Shown one piece after another: positions 34,902 to 42,766 of a stretch of DNA of 64,000 nt; position 1 is the stretch's first letter, and the number at the start of each line of letters is the position of its first letter. The notes under the pieces were generated by a model that saw only the letters and a list, made by a program, of their open reading frames with translations, did not search any database and was not told the DNA's origin. Source of the DNA: Paraburkholderia tropica (lineage in GTDB: Bacteria; Pseudomonadota; Gammaproteobacteria; Burkholderiales; Burkholderiaceae); assembly GCF_900109265.1 (NCBI RefSeq), contig NZ_FNZM01000006.1:1-64000 (forward strand), given 5' to 3'. Position numbers and translations under genes: made by a program.

Positions 34902-36287
34902 TCATCGCCCCGCTTGCGCCACCCCATTCTTTCTCAACACGAGCCGCGCCTCCAGGCCGCCGCCCGCGCGGTTATGCAGCGTGAGTTGCGCGCCCATCGC
35001 CGAGGCCAGTTGACGCGCGATCGCAAGTCCGAGACCGGTGCCGCCCGTGCCGCGATTGCGCGACGTTTCCAGCCGGTAAAACGGCTCGAACACCTTCTCC
35101 AGGGACTCTTCCGGAATGCCCGGCCCGCGATCGAGCACGGCGATGGTCACGTCGTCGCCGCCCGGTCCGGCGCTCAGCGCGATCTCCGCCGCGCCCGCGA
35201 ACTTCAGCGCGTTATCGACGAAATTGCCGACGATGCGCTTGAGCGCCTTCGCACGCGTCACCACCGCCACGGCCGTGCGCGTGTCGTAGACCACGTCGCT
35301 GCCCGCATCGACGTAATCGCACACGAGGCTGTCGAGCAGCGCGTCCAGATCGAGACGCACCGGCACTTCCGACGCACCATGCAAGGTCCGCGCATACGCC
35401 ACGCCCTCCTTCACGAGCTGTTCCATCTCCTGCAGATCCTGGCGCAGCCTGGTGCCCTGCTCGTCGTCGTCCATCGTGTCGACGCGCAGACGCATGCGCG
35501 TAATCGGCGTTTGCAGGTCGTGCGAAATCGACGCGAGTATCTGCATGCGTTCGGCCATATAGCCCGCGATGCGCGCCTGCATCGCATTGAACGCCCGCGC
35601 CGCGCGCGCCACTTCCGACGGGCCGCTCTCGTCGAGATGCTCGGCCTTGAGGTCGGGCCCGAGGCCGTCGGCGGCGCGCGCCAGCGCCGCGAGCGGACGC
35701 GTCGCCACGCGCACCGCCAGCCAGCAGCAGAACGCCAGCAGCACGAGCTGCACGATCAGCACGAGCGGCAGCCAGCGCGACAGCGGCAGCGCGGTCTGCG
35801 GCCGCACGTCGATCGTCAGCGGCGAGCCGTCCGAGAGACGCAGATGCACCTGCAGATGCTCGTCGTCGCCGGGAATCGCGTTGACCGTGAGCGCGTAATG
35901 CTTGCCGATACCGCGCTCGATGGCCGACTCGTAGCGCCGCGACAGCGTCGCATCGGGCGCGACGCCGGGCACGCCCGGATCGAGCATGAACGTATAGCTG
36001 CGGCGCGCGAGACGCGGCAGCCAGGCCGCACGCTCGGACGGCGGCAGATTGTCGAGCAGCGCGACCGAACTGGCCACTTCGCGCTCGACGTAATCCATCA
36101 TCATGTTCGCGGTGGTCTCGTCGCGTTCGGTGAGCGTGAGCCAGACCGAGAGCGTCTGCGCGAGCACAAGGCCCACGCAGAGAATCAGCGCGAGACGCGC
36201 GAACAGCGAGCGCGGCCAGTGCAGCGGACCGCCGCCGCGCGCAGCGGGCGGCGCCGCGCCTGCCGCATCGTGGGTGGCCGTGCTCAT
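34902..36287 (-). CDS. EnvZ-like sensor histidine kinase
   Basis: 461 residues from ATG 36287, which overlaps the response regulator TGA (ATGA). Membrane segments at about 30-52 and 172-192 bracket a periplasmic sensor of about 120 residues; HAMP at about 193-245; phosphoacceptor His256 in SISHDLQTPITR; N box NFVDNALKF; G boxes DRGPGIPEE and GTGGTGLGLAIA. Pairs with the upstream OmpR-type regulator. The signal is unknown; the sensor region has no family I recognise. Confidence 0.94.
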   Translation of the reverse strand: MSTATHDAAGAAPPAARGGGPLHWPRSLFARLALILCVGLVLAQTLSVWLTLTERDETTANMMMDYVEREVASSVALLDNLPPSERAAWLPRLARRSYTFMLDPGVPGVAPDATLSRRYESAIERGIGKHYALTVNAIPGDDEHLQVHLRLSDGSPLTIDVRPQTALPLSRWLPLVLIVQLVLLAFCCWLAVRVATRPLAALARAADGLGPDLKAEHLDESGPSEVARAARAFNAMQARIAGYMAERMQILASISHDLQTPITRMRLRVDTMDDDEQGTRLRQDLQEMEQLVKEGVAYARTLHGASEVPVRLDLDALLDSLVCDYVDAGSDVVYDTRTAVAVVTRAKALKRIVGNFVDNALKFAGAAEIALSAGPGGDDVTIAVLDRGPGIPEESLEKVFEPFYRLETSRNRGTGGTGLGLAIARQLASAMGAQLTLHNRAGGGLEARLVLRKNGVAQAGR

Positions 36288-37024
36288 GCCGAACCTTCGA
36301 TCACGTCGACCGACGACGAGAACACATAGCCCTCGTTGCGCAGCGTCTTGATGTAGCGCGGCTCGCGCGCGCCGTCGCGCAGACGCTGACGCAGACGGCT
36401 CACGAGCAGGTCGATCGAGCGATCGAACGCATCGGCCTGACGACCCTGGGTCAGATTGAGCAGTTGATCGCGCGTGAGCACGCGCTGCGGATGATCGAGA
36501 AACACGCGCAGCAGCCGGTATTCCGCGCCGCTCAGCGCGACCAGCGTGCCTTCCTCGTCGAGCAGATGGCGCGCCGTGGTGTCGAGCCGCCATTCGCCGA
36601 AGCCGAGCATCGGCGCGGTTTCGGTCACCTGCATGCCGGGCGGCAGCATGCGCGTGCGGCGCAGCACCGAGCGGATGCGCGCGAGCAGTTCGCGCACGGC
36701 GAAGGGCTTCGGCACATAGTCGTCGGCGCCCATTTCGAGGCCGACGATGCGATCGGTTTCCTCGCTGCGCGCCGTGAGCATGACGACCGGCACCGTGCGA
36801 AAACGGCTCGCGCGCAGATCGCGGCAGAGCACGAGACCGTCCTCGCCCGGCATCATGAGATCGAGCACGATCAGATCGGGCGCGCCGTTGTCGAGCGCGG
36901 CGCGCATCTCGCGTCCGTTGGCGGCGACGCTCACGCGCATGCCGTTCTTTTCGAGGTAGCCCGCGATCAGTTCGCGGATGCCGCGATCGTCGTCGACGAT
37001 CAGAATGTGGTCGATTTTTTCCAT
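36284..37024 (-). CDS. OmpR-family response regulator
   Basis: 246 residues from ATG 37024. Receiver domain with acidic pocket DDD (11-13), phosphoacceptor Asp55 (VLDLMMPG), Thr84 and Lys106 (PKPF). C-terminal winged helix with RVLTRDQLLNLTQGR and YIKTLRNEGYVF. It activates or represses DNA targets on phosphorylation by the coupled kinase. The start is 7 bp after the stop of a small upstream ORF. Confidence 0.94.
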   Translation of the reverse strand: MEKIDHILIVDDDRGIRELIAGYLEKNGMRVSVAANGREMRAALDNGAPDLIVLDLMMPGEDGLVLCRDLRASRFRTVPVVMLTARSEETDRIVGLEMGADDYVPKPFAVRELLARIRSVLRRTRMLPPGMQVTETAPMLGFGEWRLDTTARHLLDEEGTLVALSGAEYRLLRVFLDHPQRVLTRDQLLNLTQGRQADAFDRSIDLLVSRLRQRLRDGAREPRYIKTLRNEGYVFSSSVDVIEGSA

Positions 37025-37031
37025 GCGCCGA

Positions 37032-37202
37032 TCATACTCCGGGCTGCGTTTGCCGACGCACGCTGCGCCGGATGGCGGCGGCATTGCTGCCTTCGCGTTT
37101 TTCGCGCCGCGTGGACGACATCAGCGTGCACGACAGCGGATGCGCCACTTCCGTCGCGAGACCGCCCGCGAGCAAGGCGAACAGGGCAAGCAGGCGTTTC
37201 AT
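37032..37202 (-). CDS. Putative 56-residue exported peptide between GFA gene and response regulator
   Basis: ATG 37202 overlaps the GFA-gene TGA (ATGA at 37199-37202) and has an excellent GGAGGA ribosome site. The product starts MKRLLALFALLAGGLATEVA, a signal-peptide-like segment, then a Cys and a basic, Arg-rich tail (RREKREG, RRSVRRQ). Its stop lies 7 bp before the response regulator start, so it would be translated within the same mRNA. No family recognised; it may be a real regulatory peptide or simply a coupling ORF. Confidence 0.5.
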   Translation of the reverse strand: MKRLLALFALLAGGLATEVAHPLSCTLMSSTRREKREGSNAAAIRRSVRRQTQPGV

Positions 37203-37570
37203 GCGTCCTCCACCACGGAGAGGCTCGCGCCGTCGTTCACACCGGCTTCGAGCGCGTAGACATCGACGCCGTCGAGACAGCCGAGATTGACGCGCCACAG
37301 CTTCGGGTCCTTGCGCGTCTGATGAAACGGATAAATACCGCAGTGCTTGCAGAAATAGTGCTTCGCGACCTGCGTATTGAACTGATAGAGCGTGAGCGCG
37401 TCCTCGCCCGCGCCGACCGTGAGATCGGCGGCCTCGAACGGCGGCGACATCAGCGCGCCCTTGCGGCGGCACAGGCTGCAATTGCAGCGGGCGGCAGGCG
37501 TGAGCGCGGTGCGGACCTCGAAGCGCACGGCGCCGCAGTGACACGAGCCGTGCAGGCGGCTGGCTTCCAT
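37199..37570 (-). CDS. GFA family (glutathione-dependent formaldehyde-activating-like) protein
   Basis: 123 residues; GAGGAG precedes ATG 37570. Zinc ligands CHCGAVRFEV, CNCSLCRRKG and CKHCGIYPFH are the GFA signature. Most GFA proteins are of unproven function, some linked to formaldehyde or S-hydroxymethylglutathione. First gene in the unit that continues through the small ORF into the two-component system. Confidence 0.9.
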   Translation of the reverse strand: MEASRLHGSCHCGAVRFEVRTALTPAARCNCSLCRRKGALMSPPFEAADLTVGAGEDALTLYQFNTQVAKHYFCKHCGIYPFHQTRKDPKLWRVNLGCLDGVDVYALEAGVNDGASLSVVEDA

Positions 37571-37764
37571 GATGCGGGCTCCTCGTTGCGTGTAATGGCG
37601 ATGGATGCTTTATAGCGCAGCGGGAGACGGCGTTTGTATCGCAATGTATCTGCGTTTGTGGGCGACACAAAACATTGCACGCCGGGGCGAATTTCGGGAC
37701 GTGGCGTGGCCTGGCAGGCCGCCAGGGCATACTGCCGGTCGTTCTGAAACCTGCGGAGCCCCGT

Positions 37765-38619
37765 TTGTTCGACAACGCATTCGTGTCCCCCTGGCCCGGC
37801 GCGCTGGGCGCGATCAGCGAGCGCCTCGTCGGCTGCCCGACGCTGCTGCGCGCGCGCCGCGCCCTGTTCTCGCGCCTGCCGTTCATGCAACTGGCCAGCG
37901 ATGTGCGCGACATCGTCTATTGCACCTGGGCCGTCGATGCGGCGCGCATCGCGGCGCTCGTCCCGCCCGGCGTCGAACTCGTGCAACGCGACGGCAAGAC
38001 GCTGTTCACGATCCTCACCTACGCGCACCGGCACTTCGGCCCCACGCTCGCCGGGCCGCTGCGGCGGCTTTTTCCGTCACCGCTGCAAAGCAACTGGCGC
38101 TTTTATGTGGAGGCGTTTGGCGGGGTCGAAACGACGGCGCCGACGGTGCTGTTCGTCAAGAATATTCTCGATGATCCGCTCTACGCGATCGGCAGCCGGC
38201 TGTTCAGCGACGCGCTGCCGTCGCATCTCGCACGGCGTTTCGCGCATCGCGCGGACGACGGGCGCTACGTGACGTCGATCGAAAGCGGACGCGGCAGCGC
38301 GCCCGAATTCCGCTGCGAAGCACAACGCACGCCAACACGCGCGCTGACGCCCGCGCTCGCGCCGTTCTTCGAAACGTGGGAGAGCGCGGTGGAATGGCTT
38401 TGTCTGCAGGACGGCGCGCTTTCGCGGGTGGAAGACTGCGAGCGGCTTGCGCATGCATTGATCGATCTGCCGATCGATATCGCCACCGCGCAACCGCTGG
38501 AAACAGCCGCCGGGGCCGTGCAAGGCGCGTTTCTCGAACGCATCGGCGCGACCGGCGAGCCTTTTTGTTTTGTCGTGCCCAGAGCGGCGTTTCGGGTGGT
38601 GTCGGAGCGGGTGGTTTAG
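37765..38619 (+). CDS. DUF2071 (YqjF-like) protein
   Basis: About 284 residues if translation starts at TTG 37765, where GGAG sits 6 nt upstream; a TTG at 37675 has no ribosome site, and ATG 37885 would trim to the conserved core. The core ASDVRDIVYCTWAV...VPPGVEL and NWRFYVEAFGG match DUF2071, a family of unknown function with acetoacetate-decarboxylase-like fold. Its start is uncertain. Divergent from the GFA gene and convergent with mqsA. Confidence 0.75.
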   Translation: MFDNAFVSPWPGALGAISERLVGCPTLLRARRALFSRLPFMQLASDVRDIVYCTWAVDAARIAALVPPGVELVQRDGKTLFTILTYAHRHFGPTLAGPLRRLFPSPLQSNWRFYVEAFGGVETTAPTVLFVKNILDDPLYAIGSRLFSDALPSHLARRFAHRADDGRYVTSIESGRGSAPEFRCEAQRTPTRALTPALAPFFETWESAVEWLCLQDGALSRVEDCERLAHALIDLPIDIATAQPLETAAGAVQGAFLERIGATGEPFCFVVPRAAFRVVSERVV

Positions 38620-38633
38620 GAAAACTGTGCGCG

Positions 38634-39035
38634 TCAGGCGGCGCGGATCTCGCCGAGCAGATCAGGATGACGATCGAGCAGCCTGAGCAGTTGCACCAGC
38701 GCCAGCGACGGTTTCGTCTTACCGTTCTCGTAACGGGAAAACGCATTGACGCCACCGCCGAAAATTTCGGCGGCTTCGCGCTGATCGAGATTGAGCTTGC
38801 GGCGCACGGACGCGATGAACAGCGGATCGACGTAAGCGGCGTTGACCTGGCGTTGAAACGCGGCGACGCACTCGGCGTAGCGGTCACCGTGCACACGCTC
38901 GAATACCGCCTCGCCGCACGCCGGGCAATAGTCGCCCGTCACGGCCGGAATCACGGTCGACTCGCCTTTGTACGCGTAAGTCAGATCGCGGTTCTCGTGG
39001 ACCAGATTCGCACCGCCGCAGGCCGGACATTTCAC
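38634..39035 (-). CDS. mqsA: MqsA antitoxin
   Basis: 133 residues from GTG 39035, which follows AAGGAG at 8 nt. Two zinc-binding CPACG pairs (residues 3-6 and about 37-40) and an Xre-type C-terminal helix-turn-helix ending LDQREAAEIFGGGVNAFSRYE closely match E. coli MqsA. It binds MqsR to neutralise it and represses the operon at AACC/GGTT palindromes. Overlap with mqsR is small: the mqsR stop is 2 nt before the GTG. Confidence 0.95.
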   Translation of the reverse strand: MKCPACGGANLVHENRDLTYAYKGESTVIPAVTGDYCPACGEAVFERVHGDRYAECVAAFQRQVNAAYVDPLFIASVRRKLNLDQREAAEIFGGGVNAFSRYENGKTKPSLALVQLLRLLDRHPDLLGEIRAA

Positions 39036-39037
39036 GA

Positions 39038-39340
39038 TCACCACTCCTTGAACGAGACGATCAGGACGTCGTCGATGACGGTCAACTTGAGATAGACGCT
39101 GCGCCCGTGCTCGACGGTCGCGCGATAGACGTCTTGCCACACGCGATGATCGGCATAGGTCGTCATGCTCTTGTGGAAATCGCCGGGTGCGAGGCACAAC
39201 ACGACCGAGCACATGCCGGAGAGATCGCGGATGCCCAATTCGAGCGCGCCTTCGTAAGCGCTGCGCGTGGCGCGAACGCGCCCGGCCCGTACCAGTTCGT
39301 GAACCCGCGCGAGTTTGCAATGCGGCGTACGCTTTTCCAT
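39038..39340 (-). CDS. mqsR: MqsR toxin (mRNA interferase)
   Basis: 100 residues from ATG 39340. MEKRTPH at the N-terminus, the middle LGIRDLSGMCSVVLCL, then DFHKSMTTYADH and WQDVYR, and the C-terminal VIDDVLIVSFKE are nearly identical in arrangement to E. coli MqsR, a RelE-fold, ribosome-independent RNase cutting at GCU. First in the operon with mqsA, unlike most TA modules where the antitoxin comes first. The operator overlaps its start region. Confidence 0.95.
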   Translation of the reverse strand: MEKRTPHCKLARVHELVRAGRVRATRSAYEGALELGIRDLSGMCSVVLCLAPGDFHKSMTTYADHRVWQDVYRATVEHGRSVYLKLTVIDDVLIVSFKEW

Positions 39341-39344
39341 CGGG

Positions 39345-39381
39345 ATTTTAACCTACTCGGTTAATTTGGCAAGTAGGTTAA
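39345..39381 (-). promoter_or_regulatory. mqsRA promoter with MqsA operators
   Basis: On the minus strand TTGCCA (39367-39372), 16 bp, TAAAAT (39345-39350). Overlapping it are TTAACC-TACTC-GGTTAA (39348-39364) and TAACCTACT...AGTAGGTTA (39349-39380), i.e. several AACC/GGTT half-sites like the MqsA box of E. coli. The -10 box is only 4 nt from the ATG. Confidence 0.75.
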
Positions 39382-39524
39382 TTTCACCTCCGCTGCCTTC
39401 GCGCGCGCGTGGCGAGAGCAACGTCTTTGCCGGATCGGGCAGCATGCCCGCCAGCGTGTCCTGGAATCGATATCGCCCATGCGGGGGCTTGATTTCGATC
39501 CTGGCTAGACATTCGGCAGATGGC

Positions 39525-40799
39525 CTATTCCTCCTCCGGCGCGCCCTCCCGCCGTTTCTCCCGCCACATCACGCGCGCCGCCACCGCCGCGGCCGCGATG
39601 CCCGACGCGGCGCCCACCACCAGCGCCCAGCGCGGCCCGAGGTGATCGGCCACCCAGCCGACGATGGGCGCGCCGATCGGCGTGCCGCCCAGCGCCACCG
39701 CGAGCCGGATCGCCAGCACGCGGCCGCGCATCGACGGTTCGGTCGAGAGCTGCATCAGGCTGTTGGTCTCGGTCGTGACCGTGAGCGCCGCCACGCCGAT
39801 CAGCACCAGCGCCGCGCCGAACCAGCCGTAGCTCGGCGCAATCGCCGCGAGCGCGCAACCAACGCCGAACACCGCCGAGGCGATCAGCAACGACTCGAAG
39901 CGCGGCCGGCTGCGATGCGCGCCGAACAGCGCGCCCGACACCGTGCCCACCGCCATCAGCGAAGAGAGCAGACCGTAGCCGCCTGCATCGGCGTGAAATA
40001 CGCGCACCGCCATCGTCGAAATGAAGATCGGAAAGTTCAGGCCGAACGTGCCGATCAGGAACAGCATCACGACGATCGCCTTCAGGTCCGGGCGCGACCA
40101 CACGTAGCGAAACCCCGCCACCAGGCTGCCCTTCGCCGGTTTCGCCCGCGCGCGCAGGCGCAGATCGCGGGTGCGCAGCCGCGTGAGCGACACCAGCACG
40201 GCGATGAACGACAGTCCGTTGAGCACGAACGCCCAGCCCACGCCGACCGAGGCGATCACGACGCCCGCCACGGCCGGCCCGATCATCCGCGCGGCGTTGA
40301 ACGAGGTGGAGTTGAGCGCGACGGCGTTGGCGAGATCGGCGTCGCCGACCAGTTCGGAGACGAAGGTCTGGCGCACCGGCGAATCGAACGCCGTGGTGCT
40401 GCCGAACAGAAACGCGAACACGTAGACGTGCCAGAGCTGCACCGTGCCCGTGATCGTGAGCAGGCCGAGCAGCAGCGCGAGCGTGCCGAGCGTAGCCTGC
40501 GTGAACATCAGCAGACGACGCTGATCGAAGTGATCGGCGGCATAGCCGGACCACGGCAGAAACAGCAGTTGCGGCCCGAATTGCAGGCCCATGACGATGC
40601 CCACGGCCGCCGCGCTGTGATGCGTCAGGCCGGTGAGCACGAGCCAGTCCTGCGCGGTGCGCTGCATCCACGTGCCGACGTTCGACACCAGCGCGCCTGC
40701 CGACCACACGCGGTAATTGAAGCTGCGCAGCGAGCGGAACATGCCGGTCGCCGGTTCGGCGCGCGCGGTCGCGCCCTGGGAATCTTGCGGCTGGCTCAT
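39525..40799 (-). CDS. MFS exporter (EntS/MFS_3-like)
   Basis: 424 residues; GAGG 8 nt before the ATG. RVWSAGALVSNVGTWMQRTAQDWLVL at the start (split over TM1), FLPWSGYAADHFDQRRLLM between TM2-3 and the rest of the 12 segments place it with EntS-type exporters (enterobactin, drugs). It is 10 bp downstream of the MarR gene, so it is likely the export target of that regulator. The 39382-39524 gap contains no gene. Confidence 0.88.
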   Translation of the reverse strand: MSQPQDSQGATARAEPATGMFRSLRSFNYRVWSAGALVSNVGTWMQRTAQDWLVLTGLTHHSAAAVGIVMGLQFGPQLLFLPWSGYAADHFDQRRLLMFTQATLGTLALLLGLLTITGTVQLWHVYVFAFLFGSTTAFDSPVRQTFVSELVGDADLANAVALNSTSFNAARMIGPAVAGVVIASVGVGWAFVLNGLSFIAVLVSLTRLRTRDLRLRARAKPAKGSLVAGFRYVWSRPDLKAIVVMLFLIGTFGLNFPIFISTMAVRVFHADAGGYGLLSSLMAVGTVSGALFGAHRSRPRFESLLIASAVFGVGCALAAIAPSYGWFGAALVLIGVAALTVTTETNSLMQLSTEPSMRGRVLAIRLAVALGGTPIGAPIVGWVADHLGPRWALVVGAASGIAAAAVAARVMWREKRREGAPEEE

Positions 40800-40809
40800 G
40801 CGTGCGGCC

Positions 40810-41262
40810 TCACTCGTCCACGAGGCGCTTGAGCAGCAGCACCGCGCGCGCGAGCTGCGTCTGCTCGGTGCCGGACAGCCGCGCGTCGATCACGTGGCCG
40901 AGCCAGTCCTCGCGCGCCGCGCGACTCGCGCGCACCGAGCGCCGGAAGGTCTCGGTGAGCGACCAGAGCGTCTGGCGGCCGTCGGCGGGGTCCGGCGCGC
41001 CCTCGATCTGCCCGAGCGCCTCCAGCGCGGCCACGATCGTGCCCATCGACTGCGGGCGCATGCCTTCGGCGCGCGCGAGGCTGGACACGGTGGCGGCGCC
41101 GTCGCGTTCGAGCCGCAGCAGCACGGCGATCTGCGACGGCGTGAAATCGCCCGCGCTGCCCTGCTCGCGCATGCGCCGCCGCAGCTTGCCGACCAACGCG
41201 CGCAGGTCGCCGGCCAGCGCGCCGGCCAGTTCGGAAACCGGTTCGTCATGTGAGGAAGTCAT
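40810..41262 (-). CDS. MarR-family transcriptional regulator
   Basis: 150 residues. Winged helix with TPSQIAVLLRLERDGAATVSSLARAEGMRPQSMG across the recognition helix, wing DPADGRQTLWSLT. First gene of a MarR-exporter operon; a nested operator lies just upstream (41277-41314). Likely represses the operon and is released by a phenolic or drug ligand (inference from family). Confidence 0.92.
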   Translation of the reverse strand: MTSSHDEPVSELAGALAGDLRALVGKLRRRMREQGSAGDFTPSQIAVLLRLERDGAATVSSLARAEGMRPQSMGTIVAALEALGQIEGAPDPADGRQTLWSLTETFRRSVRASRAAREDWLGHVIDARLSGTEQTQLARAVLLLKRLVDE

Positions 41263-41276
41263 GCACGCATTCTAGA

Positions 41277-41314
41277 AGATATGAAGCCAAACTACAAAGT
41301 TAAACTTCATATCT
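41277..41314. promoter_or_regulatory. Nested MarR operator
   Basis: AGATATGAAG (41277-41286) with complement CTTCATATCT (41305-41314) encloses AAGTT-A-AACTT (41297-41307), a typical MarR dyad. It is 15 bp upstream of the MarR start and likely covers the promoter. Confidence 0.6.
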
Positions 41315-41448
41315 AGTCGATGCCCGACGACCTCCGGTTTGTGCGTAAGAAAATCGTAAAGTGAACGCGCAGCCTCGGCTCCCAAACGAAAAATGGCCTT
41401 CCTCACCCACGGAAAGCCATTTATCCGGCGAATGCCGATGCACTCACA

Positions 41449-41634
41449 TCACGTATCGGATTTCAGTTTTCCGCCGACCGCCCACGCGTCCTTTTCGATT
41501 TCGTTAAAGACGATTTCGACGACCTCCGGCGGACACGCCAAGGTTTCGACGAACACACGCGTAATGCCGCTTGCGAGTTCGCGCTTTTGTTCGAGCGTCT
41601 TGCCCGGATGCATTTCAATTCGAAGGATAGGCAT
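41449..41634 (-). CDS. 4-oxalocrotonate tautomerase family protein
   Basis: 61 residues after the start; Met-Pro N-terminus provides the catalytic Pro1 once Met is removed. PILRIEMHPGKTLEQKREL and EIVFNEIEKDAWAVGGKL match the small tautomerase family. GGAG before the ATG. Likely acts on an enol/keto intermediate. Divergent from the LysR gene. Confidence 0.9.
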   Translation of the reverse strand: MPILRIEMHPGKTLEQKRELASGITRVFVETLACPPEVVEIVFNEIEKDAWAVGGKLKSDT

Positions 41635-41727
41635 AATGACTCCGTTTTTTACCGCGTTCCATCGACGCGGACGCAGTCATTATCGGGAAGCGCGAGGCAT
41701 GGATAAACGGGCTAGGGGTTGGGATAC

Positions 41728-41789
41728 TCCAAACCACGCAGTTTGGAATGCGGCATTGAATACGGCAGCAAGTGCAATATCAATTGCAC
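41728..41789. promoter_or_regulatory. Two inverted repeats between tautomerase and LysR genes
   Basis: TCCAAAC-CACGCA-GTTTGGA (41728-41747) and GTGCAAT-ATCA-ATTGCAC (41772-41789) are both perfect. Either could be the LysR operator that controls the tautomerase and the lysR gene. Confidence 0.5.
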
Positions 41790-41807
41790 GATCAAACGGG
41801 GATGCGC

Positions 41808-42704
41808 ATGGCGGATAAATTAGCGGGAATGCAAATGTTCGTCCGCGTCGTCGAATCCGGAAGTTTTGCCGCGGCGGCCGCACTGAGCAACGTCACCGCG
41901 ACCATGGCCGCGAGACACGTGCGAGAGATCGAGGAGCGGCTCGGCGCGCGGCTGCTGCATCGGACCACGCGTCAACACAAGCTCACGGAAATCGGCACGC
42001 TCTATTACGAGCGATGCAAACGCGCGCTGCACGAATTCGAACAGGCCGAAGCCAGCGCCGCCGAATTGCGCAGCAGTCCGCGCGGCCGACTGAAAATCGT
42101 CGCGCCGGTCAGCTTCGGCAGCGAAAAACTTGCGCCGGTGCTCGCCGATTATCTCGAACGGCATCCCGAAGTCAGCGTCGATCTCACGCTCGACAATGCA
42201 CCGGTCGATCTGATGCGCGAGGGCTATCACCTCGCGATTCATATCGGCGAACTCGACAGCGCGGATCTCGTCGCGCATCCGCTGCATGCGTATCGACGCG
42301 TGCTCGCCGCCGCGCCGTCCTATCTCGAACGCCACGGCCAGCCGGAATCGCCTGCGCAATTGCGCGATCACGCCTGCCTCGGCCTCGCCTACTGGAAAAA
42401 GAAGGAGTTTTTCTGGGCGCTCGTCGGTCCCGATCAGCAGATCTGCCATGTGCCGGTGGAAGGTCGCTTCACTGCGAACGACGGTCGAGCGTTGCGCGCC
42501 GCGGCCCTGCGCGGCACGGGCATCGTGCTGCAACCGGATCTGCTGCTGGAAAACGATCTGGCCGAAGGCCGCCTCGTGCCGGTACTGCCCGAATGGAGCC
42601 ACGTGCATACGCCGATGCATCTCGTCCATTCGCGCGAGTTGCGGCCCACGGCCATGCTACGGAGTGCCATCGATTTCTTAGTCAAGCGTTTGTCGGCGTC
42701 ATAA
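41808..42704 (+). CDS. LysR-family transcriptional regulator
   Basis: 298 residues from ATG 41808; GGGG 6 nt upstream favours it over ATG 41802. Helix-turn-helix begins FVRVVESGSFAAAAALSNVTATMAARHVREIEERLG. The effector domain follows. Divergent from the tautomerase; belongs to the LysR subgroup often controlling oxidoreductase or quinone-response genes. The C-terminus is complete. Confidence 0.92.
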   Translation: MADKLAGMQMFVRVVESGSFAAAAALSNVTATMAARHVREIEERLGARLLHRTTRQHKLTEIGTLYYERCKRALHEFEQAEASAAELRSSPRGRLKIVAPVSFGSEKLAPVLADYLERHPEVSVDLTLDNAPVDLMREGYHLAIHIGELDSADLVAHPLHAYRRVLAAAPSYLERHGQPESPAQLRDHACLGLAYWKKKEFFWALVGPDQQICHVPVEGRFTANDGRALRAAALRGTGIVLQPDLLLENDLAEGRLVPVLPEWSHVHTPMHLVHSRELRPTAMLRSAIDFLVKRLSAS

Positions 42705-42766
42705 CCGAACGCACGCATAGCGTTCGCGATTACGCTTCGCGAACGCTACGCGCAGCAGCAAATGGC

